Source: Ferruginibacter sp.
GTDB lineage: Bacteria; Bacteroidota; Bacteroidia; Chitinophagales; Chitinophagaceae
DNA: 64,000 nucleotides
NCBI GenBank assembly: GCA_025963635.1
Contig: JAOQAK010000080.1
Location: 62,001 to 126,000, forward strand
Direction: 5' to 3'
Shown: one piece after another, positions 43,800 through 52,193 of the stretch
Numbering within the stretch: the first letter of the stretch is position 1
How the letters are laid out: every line of letters begins with the position of its first letter
Notes under the pieces: model-generated
Told to the model about the DNA's origin: nothing
Database searches by the model: none
Seen by the model: the letters and a program-made list of their open reading frames with translations, nothing else
Position numbers and translations under genes: made by a program

Positions 43800-44333
43800 A
43801 TGAAAAAATGTATTTTATCCATTATTTTATTTACCACAGTAACTGCCTGCAATGCGCCAACGACATCGCCGGAAGTACAACTCTCCAGCCTGCCGGATTC
43901 TATACCCCAAAAATTAGATTCTCTTAAACCCACTACAACAGATTACAGTATCGGGAGTGGATTGACCCAGGAAGAAATGACGGATGACACGCTATTCAGC
44001 GATGGAAGTAAACCCACTTCCTGGGAAGTTGCCGGCATTTCTGATGTAAAAGGCTTTAAGTTATTTTTAAAGCAGTTGCAATCGTTGGTGCTCAATAATG
44101 ATAAGGAGCAACTCGCTAAATACATACAATACCCGCTAAGAAAATCCATCAAATCCCCAAAAGATTTTATTAAAAATTACGACAACATCTTTACCAAAGA
44201 CGTTAAATTATCCATAGCTAAAATTAATTTAAGCCAGGTATTCAGAAACAGCAAGGGAGCAATGAGTGAAGAGGGCAGGGTATGGTTTTCGCAGGTGGGT
44301 AATGAGTTTAAAATTATAGCAGTGAATAGTTAG
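43800..44333 (+). CDS. Hypothetical lipoprotein
   Basis: 177 residues. The signal peptide has a lipobox at FTTVTACNAP (Cys 17). The first half of the mature part is low-complexity Ser/Pro/Thr (TTSPEVQLSSLPDSIPQKLD). The second half has a globular segment, VKGFKLFLKQLQSLVLNNDK, LAKYIQYPLRKSIKSPKDFI and FSQVGNEFKIIAVNS. This resembles the NTF2-like or DUF4440-type small surface lipoproteins, but no family can be named with confidence. It may serve in the cell envelope. Confidence 0.7.
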   Translation: MKKCILSIILFTTVTACNAPTTSPEVQLSSLPDSIPQKLDSLKPTTTDYSIGSGLTQEEMTDDTLFSDGSKPTSWEVAGISDVKGFKLFLKQLQSLVLNNDKEQLAKYIQYPLRKSIKSPKDFIKNYDNIFTKDVKLSIAKINLSQVFRNSKGAMSEEGRVWFSQVGNEFKIIAVNS

Positions 44334-44444
44334 GCCCTCTTTGAATAGATTGAGATAAAAGCGATCTGTCTTTACAGTCCATTCCGTATAATCCTTTCCC
44401 TCATGAGTTTCTAATTTATTTTGAAAAGAGGTAAGTCAATGATT

Positions 44445-44452
44445 TACCTTTG
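44445..44452 (+). promoter_or_regulatory. Putative pruA promoter -7 element
   Basis: TACCTTTG matches TAnnTTTG and lies 127 nt before the pruA ATG. Confidence 0.4.
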
Positions 44453-44579
44453 TCGTTTTTGGGCTATGCCGGTAATTATCCGGTTTGAATACTATTATTT
44501 AACAGTCCTTCTTAACTGGATGGATTGCATTTCAGCGGCAATTTGAAGGCCTCACCAGTTTATAACACAAAGACAAACT

Positions 44580-46214
44580 ATGCAATACGGAGATTTTTAT
44601 TACCCATTGCCGGTGAATGAACCGGTTTTGAATTATGCCCCGGGCAGTAAAGAAAAAGCGGAGTTGAAACTGGCATTAAAAGAGTTAAAAAGTGAAACAG
44701 CGGACATTCCAATGTACGTCGGAAATGAAGAAGTGCGCACTGACATTAAAAAAGAACTTAGGCCCCCTCATGAACATGCTCATTTATTGGGGCATTATTA
44801 CCAGGGAGACGCTGCCCATATTCAAAAAGCGATCAATGTTGCCTTGGAGGCGAAAGAAAAATGGGCGAACCTGAACTGGGAAAATAGGGCGAACATATTT
44901 CTAAAGGCCGCCGATCTGCTGGCTACGAGGTATCGCCCTTACATTGTTGCGAGCACAATGCTCGGGCAAAGTAAAAATCCTTACCAGGCAGAAATCGATG
45001 CAGCTTGTGAACTGATCGACTTTCTTCGGTTCAATGTTCATTTTTTAAGTGAAATTTATCGCCAGCAGCCGACCAGCGGTGTTGGAATGAACAACCGGGT
45101 AGAATACCGGCCCCTCGAAGGGTTTGTGCTAGCTATTACTCCCTTCAATTTTACTGCAATTGGTGGAAATTTACCCACAAGCGCTGCCATGTGCGGAAAT
45201 GTCGTCGTTTGGAAATGTGCTCATACACAGATTTTTAGTGCGCACATATTTATGCAGGTGTTGAGAGAAGCGGGTTTACCGGATGGCGTAATCAATCTTG
45301 TTTTTGTGGACGGGCCTGTTCTGGGAGAAGTTTGCTTTAACCATCCCGATTTTGCGGGAATACATTTTACGGGCAGCACCGGCGTATTTAATTTTATGTG
45401 GAAAACGATCGGCGCCAATGCCGGTATATATAAATCGTATCCACGCATTGTTGGCGAAACCGGAGGAAAGGATTTTGTAATAGCCCATAAAAGCGCTCAC
45501 CCCGATGTAGTTGTTGCTGCGCTTGCAAGAGGTGCATTTGAGTACCAGGGGCAAAAATGCTCTGCCGCATCAAGAGCGTATATTCCCTCCAATATTGCAA
45601 AAGAAGTTAAAGCCAAACTGGTGACGGAACTAAATAGCATGAAAATGGGCAGTGTCGAAGATTTTACCAATTTTATCAACGCAGTGATTGATGAAACCAG
45701 TTTTGATAAACTGGAATCATATATAAAGAACGCAGGGGAAAAGAACGGCGATGCTACTATACTTGTTGGCGGCAAGTGTGATAAGTCGAAAGGTTTTTTT
45801 ATTGAACCAACTGTAATTGAAACTACGGATCCACAGTATGTCACAATGTGCGAAGAGCTGTTTGGGCCGGTGCTTACTCTATATGTGTACGATGAAAATA
45901 AATTTGAAGAAACCCTGGAATTGGTTGATAGCACATCGCCCTATGCATTAACAGGGGCAGTGATTGCCCAGGACAGGTATGCGGTAGAATTAGCAACCCA
46001 CAAATTGCGTTTCAGCGCGGGTAACTTTTATATTAATGATAAGCCTACAGGCGCAGTGGTGGGGCAGCAGCCCTTTGGTGGCGCAAGGGCAAGTGGCACA
46101 AATGATAAGGCGGGAAGCATGTTGAATTTATATCGGTGGCTGAGTGCAAGGACGATCAAAGAAACTTTTACTCCTGTTACAAATTATCGGTATCCGTTTA
46201 TGTTAGAAGAGTAG
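44580..46214 (+). CDS. pruA: L-glutamate gamma-semialdehyde dehydrogenase (P5C dehydrogenase)
   Basis: 544 residues, an aldehyde-dehydrogenase superfamily member of the single-domain PruA type. NAD-binding ITPFNFTAIGGNLPTSAAM, HFTGSTGVFNFMW, the catalytic Cys in YQGQKCSAASRAYIP and the Glu loop in IVGETGGKDFVIAHKS are visible. The C-terminal GQQPFGGARASGTNDKAG is a P5CDH hallmark. It oxidises glutamate semialdehyde (from proline degradation) to glutamate. putA/prodh is not adjacent. Confidence 0.95.
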   Translation: MQYGDFYYPLPVNEPVLNYAPGSKEKAELKLALKELKSETADIPMYVGNEEVRTDIKKELRPPHEHAHLLGHYYQGDAAHIQKAINVALEAKEKWANLNWENRANIFLKAADLLATRYRPYIVASTMLGQSKNPYQAEIDAACELIDFLRFNVHFLSEIYRQQPTSGVGMNNRVEYRPLEGFVLAITPFNFTAIGGNLPTSAAMCGNVVVWKCAHTQIFSAHIFMQVLREAGLPDGVINLVFVDGPVLGEVCFNHPDFAGIHFTGSTGVFNFMWKTIGANAGIYKSYPRIVGETGGKDFVIAHKSAHPDVVVAALARGAFEYQGQKCSAASRAYIPSNIAKEVKAKLVTELNSMKMGSVEDFTNFINAVIDETSFDKLESYIKNAGEKNGDATILVGGKCDKSKGFFIEPTVIETTDPQYVTMCEELFGPVLTLYVYDENKFEETLELVDSTSPYALTGAVIAQDRYAVELATHKLRFSAGNFYINDKPTGAVVGQQPFGGARASGTNDKAGSMLNLYRWLSARTIKETFTPVTNYRYPFMLEE

Positions 46215-46331
46215 GCATTTGGATATATCCGGTTATGCTAAGATCAATTTCACCTGATCTTCAACATCTAAAACCATTCTTAATTTTTTTTTTGGACAAT
46301 ATCTGATAAATTCGCTACTTAATATCAAGGT

Positions 46332-46841
46332 TTGAAAACGATACTGGACAAACGACAATTACATTTAACCATCTTAAGACTGGCTCACCAACTCCTTGAA
46401 AACCACGTTGATTTGAAGGATGTCGTGTTTATTGGGCTACAGCCACGAGGTGTTCAGATCAGCAAACTAATTGTTGAAAGTATCGCGAAGCTCTGCCCCG
46501 GTGAAAAAATCAAATATGGCATTTTAGACATCACTTTTTACCGGGATGACGTAAGAAGAGAATTGCGCATTGCCAATACAACAGATATCAACTTTTCAAT
46601 AGAGGGTAAAATCGTGATATTGATTGATGATGTTTTGTACACTGGCAGAACCATCCGGGCAGCATTAGACGCTTTACAGGATTTCGGACGCCCGCAAAAA
46701 GTAGAGTTGTGTGTATTGGTTGATAGAAGATTTAACCGGGAATTGCCAATTCAACCCGATTACTGTGGAAAATCCATCGATACTGCCTTTTCTCAAAAAG
46801 TGAAAATTGAATGGGATAAAGAAGAAGTGATTTTATATTGA
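46332..46841 (+). CDS. pyrR: Bifunctional pyr operon regulator / uracil phosphoribosyltransferase
   Basis: 169 residues from a TTG start (46332), since no ATG lies near and the sequence KTILDKRQLHLTILRLAHQL fits the PyrR N-terminus. A TAAATTCG element (one mismatch to TAnnTTTG) lies 17 nt upstream at 46307-46314. PRPP loop: VILIDDVLYTGRTIRAA. Lysine and arginine residues in FYRDDVRREL suit uracil binding. Gram-positive PyrR binds pyr leader RNA with UMP. In Bacteroidota the RNA target is less well studied. It is followed by pyrB, 108 nt away. Confidence 0.92.
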   Translation: MKTILDKRQLHLTILRLAHQLLENHVDLKDVVFIGLQPRGVQISKLIVESIAKLCPGEKIKYGILDITFYRDDVRRELRIANTTDINFSIEGKIVILIDDVLYTGRTIRAALDALQDFGRPQKVELCVLVDRRFNRELPIQPDYCGKSIDTAFSQKVKIEWDKEEVILY

Positions 46842-46934
46842 ATATTGAAGATTTAAAATAGCATCATCTTTCAACCGATCATATTAAAATGGCGAAAATC
46901 TGATCAGGGTTTGAAAAAATTCAAACAAATCTAT

Positions 46935-46942
46935 TAGCTTTG
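46935..46942 (+). promoter_or_regulatory. pyrB promoter -7 element, near-leaderless
   Basis: TAGCTTTG matches TAnnTTTG and ends 7 nt before ATG 46950. It means pyrB can be transcribed separately from pyrR. Confidence 0.55.
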
Positions 46943-46949
46943 ATCTTTA

Positions 46950-47885
46950 ATGCAACTATCCACCAGACACTTATTGGGCATTAAAGATCTTTCCCCAGAA
47001 GACATTGCCCTGATTTTAGCTACCGCTTCACAGTTCAAAGATGTTTTACAAAGACCTGTTAAAAAGGTTCCTTCTTTAAGAGACGTTACCATCGTAAATT
47101 TATTTTACGAAAATAGCACCCGCACAAGGATATCTTTTGAACTTGCTGAAAAGCGTCTCAGCGCTGATACCATTAATTTTTCCGCTTCTGCTTCTTCCGT
47201 ATCCAAAGGAGAAACTTTGTTAGACACCGTCAACAATATTTTAAGCATGAAAGTAGATATGGTGGTGATGCGGCATAGTGCAAGCGGCGCACCTCATTTT
47301 TTAGCTCAACATATCCCGGCTGCGATTGTAAATGCAGGCGATGGAATTAACGAGCATCCCACACAGGCATTGTTAGATGCCTTTTCAATACAAGAGAAAC
47401 TGGGAACACTGGAAGGTAAAAAAATCGTGCTGATCGGTGATATCATGCATTCACGGGTTGCACTCAGCAATATCTATTTATTAAAAAAAATGGGTGCTGA
47501 AGTCATGGTTGCCGGGCCGCCAACATTAATTCCAAAGTATATCAGGGAAGCATTACAGGTACAAGTTGAATATAATTTGAAGAAAGCCCTGGAATGGTGC
47601 GATGTGGCGAATGTATTGCGCATTCAGTTGGAACGGCAAAACCAGGTACTTTTTTCTTCCCTCAGAGAGTACAACCTTGCCTATGGTGTAAGTAAAAAGT
47701 TGTTGGATGGTTTAGATAAAGAAATTGTCATCATGCATCCCGGCCCGATTAACCGGGGAGTGGAGATTGATAGCGATGTTGCAGACAGCAAACAATCCAT
47801 TATATTGCAACAGGTGGAAAACGGCGTAGCAGTAAGGATGGCAGTTTTATATCTTTTAGCAAGTAAAAAACCCGATTTAGTGTAG
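46950..47885 (+). CDS. pyrB: Aspartate carbamoyltransferase, catalytic subunit
   Basis: 311 residues. The carbamoyl-phosphate domain has YENSTRTRISFELAEKRL and SSVSKGETLLDTVNNI. The aspartate side shows MRHSASGAPHFLA, NAGDGINEHPTQALLDAF and HPGPINRGVEIDSDVAD. It forms N-carbamoyl-L-aspartate, the second step of de novo pyrimidine synthesis. No pyrI regulatory-subunit gene is present nearby. The neighbouring pyrR and the pyrE gene 1.8 kb downstream share its near-leaderless promoter type. Confidence 0.96.
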   Translation: MQLSTRHLLGIKDLSPEDIALILATASQFKDVLQRPVKKVPSLRDVTIVNLFYENSTRTRISFELAEKRLSADTINFSASASSVSKGETLLDTVNNILSMKVDMVVMRHSASGAPHFLAQHIPAAIVNAGDGINEHPTQALLDAFSIQEKLGTLEGKKIVLIGDIMHSRVALSNIYLLKKMGAEVMVAGPPTLIPKYIREALQVQVEYNLKKALEWCDVANVLRIQLERQNQVLFSSLREYNLAYGVSKKLLDGLDKEIVIMHPGPINRGVEIDSDVADSKQSIILQQVENGVAVRMAVLYLLASKKPDLV

Positions 47886-48000
47886 AGGTGCTCCGCACAG
47901 TGCAGAAAACAAATGGTGTAGCGATTCCTGCTGTGAGTTGATCCAATCCTTTTTCAGACAGTTACAACAACTATAGATTACATAACAACAGACTTACAGT

Positions 48001-48480
48001 ATGCAACGCACCTGTTTATTTCCTGGTACTTTTGACCCCGTTACCATGGGGCATATCGACATTATCAACAGGGCAATGCCTTTATTTGATAAGTTGGTCA
48101 TCGGCATCGGCCGCAATGTAAACAAAGTGCCCATGTTTAGTGAGGAACAAAGATTAAGCTGGCTGCTTGAAATTTATAAGGATGAGCCAAAGATCACCGC
48201 AGTGGTTTATGACGGATTAACTATCAACTGCTGCAAAAGCGTAGGAGCAGGGTTTATTCTTCGCGGAATCCGGTATGTAAATGATTTTGAATACGAAAAG
48301 GCAATTGCAGATATGAACCGAAGCCTGACAGGCCATATAGAAACAATTTTTCTTACCTGTTTACCACAATACACTTCAGTAGCCTCCACGTTGGTGAGGG
48401 ATGTGTTGAATAACGGGGGCGATGTTTCGCAATTCCTTCCGGACGTTGTAAATAAATCTATTTCAAAGAATAAAAAATAA
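48001..48480 (+). CDS. coaD: Pantetheine-phosphate adenylyltransferase
   Basis: 159 residues. The nucleotidyltransferase motif is LFPGTFDPVTMGHIDIINRA, with GLTINCCKS, GIRYVNDFEYEKAIADMNR and CLPQYTSVASTLVRDV as further CoaD segments. It adds AMP to 4'-phosphopantetheine to make dephospho-CoA. The stop lies 5 nt before the thioesterase start, so the two are co-transcribed. Confidence 0.96.
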   Translation: MQRTCLFPGTFDPVTMGHIDIINRAMPLFDKLVIGIGRNVNKVPMFSEEQRLSWLLEIYKDEPKITAVVYDGLTINCCKSVGAGFILRGIRYVNDFEYEKAIADMNRSLTGHIETIFLTCLPQYTSVASTLVRDVLNNGGDVSQFLPDVVNKSISKNKK

Positions 48481-48485
48481 ATCAA

Positions 48486-48917
48486 ATGTCTATCTGGTTT
48501 AAAAAGTCAATCAAGCTGGCAGATCTAACTCCCCTGGGAGCAGAAACGATGGCGGAATATCTCGGCATGGAATGGATGGAGATTGGAGATAACTATTTAA
48601 AGATAAGGATGCCGGTTGATCATCGTACCAAGCAACCCTATGGGCTTTTGCACGGCGGAGCCAGTTGTACATTGGCGGAAACAGCCGGGAGTATTGCATC
48701 ACATTTGGTAATTGACCCCACTAAATACAGCTGTGTAGGCCTTGAAATAAATGCAAATCATATCCGCAGTGCAAGACAGGGTTTTGTTACCGGAATTGCC
48801 AGTCCCCTACATCTGGGGGCCACCACACATGTATGGGACGTGAAAATCTATGATGATCTTGAAAAATTGATTTGTATTTGCCGCCTTACCGTTGCTATTT
48901 TAAATAAAGCTTTTTAG
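48486..48917 (+). CDS. Hotdog-fold thioesterase (PaaI/YdiI-like)
   Basis: 143 residues with one hotdog domain. The signature includes MPVDHRTKQPYGLLHGGASC, with the catalytic-side HGG and LAETAGSIASHLV, and the strand GLEINANHIRSARQGFVTG. Small enzymes of this type hydrolyse aryl- or acyl-CoA esters (menaquinone DHNA-CoA or PaaI substrates). Directly after coaD (5 nt). Confidence 0.9.
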   Translation: MSIWFKKSIKLADLTPLGAETMAEYLGMEWMEIGDNYLKIRMPVDHRTKQPYGLLHGGASCTLAETAGSIASHLVIDPTKYSCVGLEINANHIRSARQGFVTGIASPLHLGATTHVWDVKIYDDLEKLICICRLTVAILNKAF

Positions 48918-48923
48918 CCAAGG

Positions 48924-49553
48924 CTAGGGAAGATCAAAAAATTGATTAATAATGTCCCTGATGGAGGCGTACGTGTTAGCAAGCGGTTCTTTCATGTTCT
49001 TCGTTCCAATCCATTTAATCTCAGTGATGTCTTCTTCAGTCTGTGGAACAAGTGTTTGGACCTTTGTACAGGTCATATAGTACCAGTGAGAGATTTTTAA
49101 GAAATGTTTGCCAAAAGCATTATAGGTATGATAGGTTTCACCCGCTTTATTGTGTATGGTTAACTGTTTGATACCGGTTTCTTCCTCCACCTCACGCCTG
49201 GCACATTCGGCTAAATTTTCCCCCTTTTCCAATTTCCCCTTTGGCAAATCCCATTTACCCAAACGGAAGATAAAAAGAAGCTCCTTTTTATCATTTTGCA
49301 CGATGCCGCCAGCTGCTTCAATTACATGGAAATTTTTAAAGAAGGCTTTTTTGAGCTTCTCAAGATCGGTATTCAATAATACCCCCGCATGAAACTCCTC
49401 CTTTTTGATCTCATGTAGTAAGGATTTAATAGCAGGACCGGAAATTTCATCAATATAAACAGCATCGGGGTGATGCAGTATTTCATTAAGTTCACTATCT
49501 ATTTCGTCACATAAATAAACCGGTTTGTCGTCGAAGTAAATTTTTATTTTCAT
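48924..49553 (-). CDS. Nudix hydrolase
   Basis: 209 residues. An N-terminal extension of about 70 residues of unclear role (KIYFDDKPVYLCDEIDSELN, start) precedes the Nudix domain, whose box GKLEKGENLAECARREVEEE followed by TGI fits Gx5Ex7REUxEExGU. The gene is convergent with the thioesterase (6 nt between stops) and divergent from pyrE. Substrate unknown. Confidence 0.88.
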   Translation of the reverse strand: MKIKIYFDDKPVYLCDEIDSELNEILHHPDAVYIDEISGPAIKSLLHEIKKEEFHAGVLLNTDLEKLKKAFFKNFHVIEAAGGIVQNDKKELLFIFRLGKWDLPKGKLEKGENLAECARREVEEETGIKQLTIHNKAGETYHTYNAFGKHFLKISHWYYMTCTKVQTLVPQTEEDITEIKWIGTKNMKEPLANTYASIRDIINQFFDLP

Positions 49554-49658
49554 GTTGGTGCTGTGAAATGTTAGCTTTCTTCCAAATTCGGGCTGAGGTA
49601 AAACATGATGTATTGTGTGTGAATGAAATAGTTAGGCTTAAAGCTAATCCCTTTTTTA

Positions 49659-49666
49659 TAAATTTG
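49659..49666 (+). promoter_or_regulatory. pyrE promoter -7 element, near-leaderless
   Basis: TAAATTTG matches TAnnTTTG and ends 4 nt before ATG 49671. Confidence 0.55.
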
Positions 49667-49670
49667 CAAC

Positions 49671-50303
49671 ATGACAAATGAAAAGGCTACAGCAGAAAAA
49701 CTTTTACAAATTAATGCAATTAAATTAAGCCCTCGGGAACCCTTTACCTGGGCGAGTGGATGGAAGAGTCCGATATACTGCGATAACCGGAAGGTTTTAT
49801 CATTTCCTTTCACAAGAGACTTTATCAAAAGTGAGATGTGTAGCGTAATTTTTGAACAATTTCCCGGAGCCGAAATGTTGGCAGGGGTTGCTACTGCAGG
49901 TATTGCCTGGGGAGCTATGGCGGCAGACCAATTAAAATTGCCGTATATATATGTTAGACCCAAACCAAAAGAACATGGCCTGGGAAACCAGATTGAAGGC
50001 TTTTACGAGAAGGGTAGCAAAGTGGTTGTGATTGAAGATTTGATTTCTACCGGCAAAAGTAGTCTTGAGGTAGTGGAGGTACTTCGAAAAGAAGGGATTG
50101 AAGTCATCGGGATGGTCTCTATTTTTACCTATGGCTTTGATATCGCAGCCGAAGCTTTTTCGGCAGCAGGTGTTCCCTATGTTTCGTTAACCAATTATAA
50201 CACACTTATAGCGTTGGCCGAAGAAAGGGGAATCGTAAATGCAGATCAAAAAAATACTTTAATAAGTTGGAGAAAGGATCCCGCAAATTGGGAAAGTGTT
50301 TAG
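49671..50303 (+). CDS. pyrE: Orotate phosphoribosyltransferase
   Basis: 210 residues. Type I phosphoribosyltransferase loop VVVIEDLISTGKSSLEVV, flexible-loop region YVRPKPKEHGLGNQIEGFYE (which clamps PRPP) and the ATAGIAWGAM strand are all diagnostic. The enzyme makes OMP from orotate and PRPP. A strong terminator follows. Confidence 0.96.
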   Translation: MTNEKATAEKLLQINAIKLSPREPFTWASGWKSPIYCDNRKVLSFPFTRDFIKSEMCSVIFEQFPGAEMLAGVATAGIAWGAMAADQLKLPYIYVRPKPKEHGLGNQIEGFYEKGSKVVVIEDLISTGKSSLEVVEVLRKEGIEVIGMVSIFTYGFDIAAEAFSAAGVPYVSLTNYNTLIALAEERGIVNADQKNTLISWRKDPANWESV

Positions 50304-50361
50304 ATAAATAATATCATAATATATTTTTTTAGCAGGGTTTACCCAATAAACTACAATCTTC

Positions 50362-50384
50362 AACCGCCCTTCCGGCGGTTTTTT
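50362..50384 (+). terminator. Rho-independent terminator after pyrE
   Basis: AACCGCC (50362-50368) and GGCGGTT (50374-50380) with a T run to 50384. It reaches the 3' end of the convergent LEA gene. Confidence 0.85.
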
Positions 50385-50854
50385 CATTGCCCTAAAAATG
50401 AAAATTTTTGCTTGCCTTCATAATTTACCGGGAAGCTTTTATAAATATTGGCTTTGCCTACAGTTATGTTCCCCGTTACTTTTATCGTCACCTCATTGCT
50501 GATCAGGGAAGTAAAACTATTCTTCAAAAGGTTTTTCATATCTACATCAATCTTAATGGGAATCATAAATTCTTCCCGCTTCGGAATGGATACCAATTCT
50601 TCCTGGATGGTATGCCCAAGGTAATTGTTATCCACGAAAATGTCCAGCTCTGTTGCCTTTAATTGCAACCCAAAATTGTTGGGATTATAATATACCAGGT
50701 CCATTTTTATGACCGAACCAGCAAACCCAATTTTTTCGATGGAAAAATTTTTAAAATCCCTGTACTCTAATTCCTTTGGTGTGCTGCAGGAAACCAGCAA
50801 TAATGTCATGAATGAAACAATTGCCATACTAGAGAGTTTCGGGAAGTACATCAT
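50384..50854 (-). CDS. LEA type 2 family lipoprotein
   Basis: 156 residues. Signal peptide with lipobox LLLVSCSTPK (Cys 23). The LEA14/WHy domain is recognisable: GFAGSVIKMDLVYYNPNNFG, LKATELDIFVDNNYLGHTIQ and ISNEVTIKVTGNITVGKANI. Such proteins are small beta-rich, periplasmic/outer-membrane, and associated with stress. Convergent with pyrE. Confidence 0.85.
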   Translation of the reverse strand: MMYFPKLSSMAIVSFMTLLLVSCSTPKELEYRDFKNFSIEKIGFAGSVIKMDLVYYNPNNFGLQLKATELDIFVDNNYLGHTIQEELVSIPKREEFMIPIKIDVDMKNLLKNSFTSLISNEVTIKVTGNITVGKANIYKSFPVNYEGKQKFSFLGQ

Positions 50855-51161
50855 AGATTTTTATTTGTGGGTATTTAGGCAAGGTAAGCGGTTATTAAGA
50901 AAAACAAAATAAAACGGCGACTATATACATACCGACACAAGGTTTTGCAAGTACTTCACACTTAATGGTTTCCTCAATTTTTCACTTTTAATTATACTAT
51001 TTATCCACATATGTAAATCTCTCAACTAAGATACTTTTGCCAAAATGTCAAATGTTGTCCGCAGGAATGTTCAATTAAATTTCAAGTAAAGTGAATGGTA
51101 CAATATAAAAAATTTCATTTTATCTTTTTAAACTCCTATTTTGTTTACAAATTTTTAATAA

Positions 51162-51803
51162 ATGCAAGCTGTAATGAAAATTAAAGGCAAGTTTATAGCC
51201 ATTTTTGGAATAATCTTACTCACCGCATCTTTCTGGTTTTTAATTAAAACTGTTCCCCTGATGGAAATGGTAGAGCTATTTTTAATACACACAATAATAG
51301 GGTTTATTGTAGCGTTCATATTTTTGTTATTATTGCTTAGGTTTTTTCGTCCCCTGATTGAACTATCGTCTTTTATCTGCAAGAATGGAGATAAATATAT
51401 ATTTAAAATTGTCAACAAGTCAATATACCACGCCTTTGATTGTAAGTTTGAATTATTTTTAATGGAACCAATTCATCATACGGGAGGGCATACCAATATA
51501 AAAATAACTCCAATCTCATTGAAAATTTCAAATTTAACCTTCCTACCAAGAAACAGAGTAAAAGATCATGAAAACGATCCGTATTCGCAATTTGCACATA
51601 CTTTTTTTACAGAAGAAGACTTGGCACCATCGTTAAGCGCAAATGGAACTTATTTAGAATTACATATAAATGCTCGCCACGGGCTTACGGGATTGTCACA
51701 TACCTTTAAACAGCGATTTAAAAATGAGGCTATTATTAAAGAAAATAGCAAATTCTGCTTCGGTAACAATTTAGGAACGATGTCTATAAATGAGGCTTAT
51801 TAA
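51162..51803 (+). CDS. Hypothetical membrane protein of the AT-rich region
   Basis: 213 residues. Two N-terminal membrane spans (about 10-28 and 38-60) are followed by a beta-rich soluble part of about 150 residues (EPIHHTGGHTNIKITPISLK, HNARHGLTGLSHTFKQRFKN-like INARHGLTGLSHTFK). No homology recognised. Base composition is more AT-rich than the preceding housekeeping genes, and this is the first gene of the accessory region. An inwardly rectifying channel-like topology (two spans then a large beta domain) comes to mind, but no pore motif such as TxGYG is visible. Confidence 0.6.
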   Translation: MQAVMKIKGKFIAIFGIILLTASFWFLIKTVPLMEMVELFLIHTIIGFIVAFIFLLLLLRFFRPLIELSSFICKNGDKYIFKIVNKSIYHAFDCKFELFLMEPIHHTGGHTNIKITPISLKISNLTFLPRNRVKDHENDPYSQFAHTFFTEEDLAPSLSANGTYLELHINARHGLTGLSHTFKQRFKNEAIIKENSKFCFGNNLGTMSINEAY

Positions 51804-51960
51804 CATACCATTGTTTACTTTAGCATAATAATTGCGTCTAATCTTTAGGAATTATCAAAATAAATATTACATTTATAAAAACTAAGCAGCATGGAAACAA
51901 ATTTTTGTTTGAATTTCGATAGTGAATCGACCAAGTAAACAATATTACTAAAGATAATTT

Positions 51961-51983
51961 GGGGGCGCATTAGCCCCCTTTTT
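51961..51983 (+). terminator. GC-rich hairpin terminator at the left edge of the DUF262 locus
   Basis: GGGGGC (51961-51966) with GCCCCC (51973-51978) followed by five T residues. A 15-codon frame (51891-51938) lies just before it. Confidence 0.8.
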
Positions 51984-52061
51984 ATTTTAAAAAATTCCCT
52001 ATTGATGTGTCAGCCGCAAGGCTATTAAGAAATACAATAATTCAAAGAACTTAAAAACTAC

Positions 52062-52184
52062 TTATTTAACTTTCTTCTTACCCACCTTTTTAGGAAGCGG
52101 GGTATTGAGTGCTTTCTTCATAGCTTCTTCAAAGGGCATGTTCAGTTTAACAGGTTCATCCTTTTTGTTTTTTTTCTTTGTCAT
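52062..52184 (-). CDS. Small basic 40-residue protein downstream of the DUF262 nuclease
   Basis: ATG 52184, a clean frame to TAA at 52062. The product starts MTKKKNKKDEPVKLNMPFEE and ends PLPKKVGKKKVK: strongly basic at both ends with an acidic/hydrophobic centre (MPFEEAMKKALNTPLP). It begins 9 nt after the nuclease stop, so co-transcription is near certain. Similar tiny lysine-rich proteins accompany other Bacteroidota accessory genes, but I know no function. It may help fold, inhibit or tether the nuclease. Confidence 0.6.
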   Translation of the reverse strand: MTKKKNKKDEPVKLNMPFEEAMKKALNTPLPKKVGKKKVK

Positions 52185-52193
52185 GGCTAAGTA

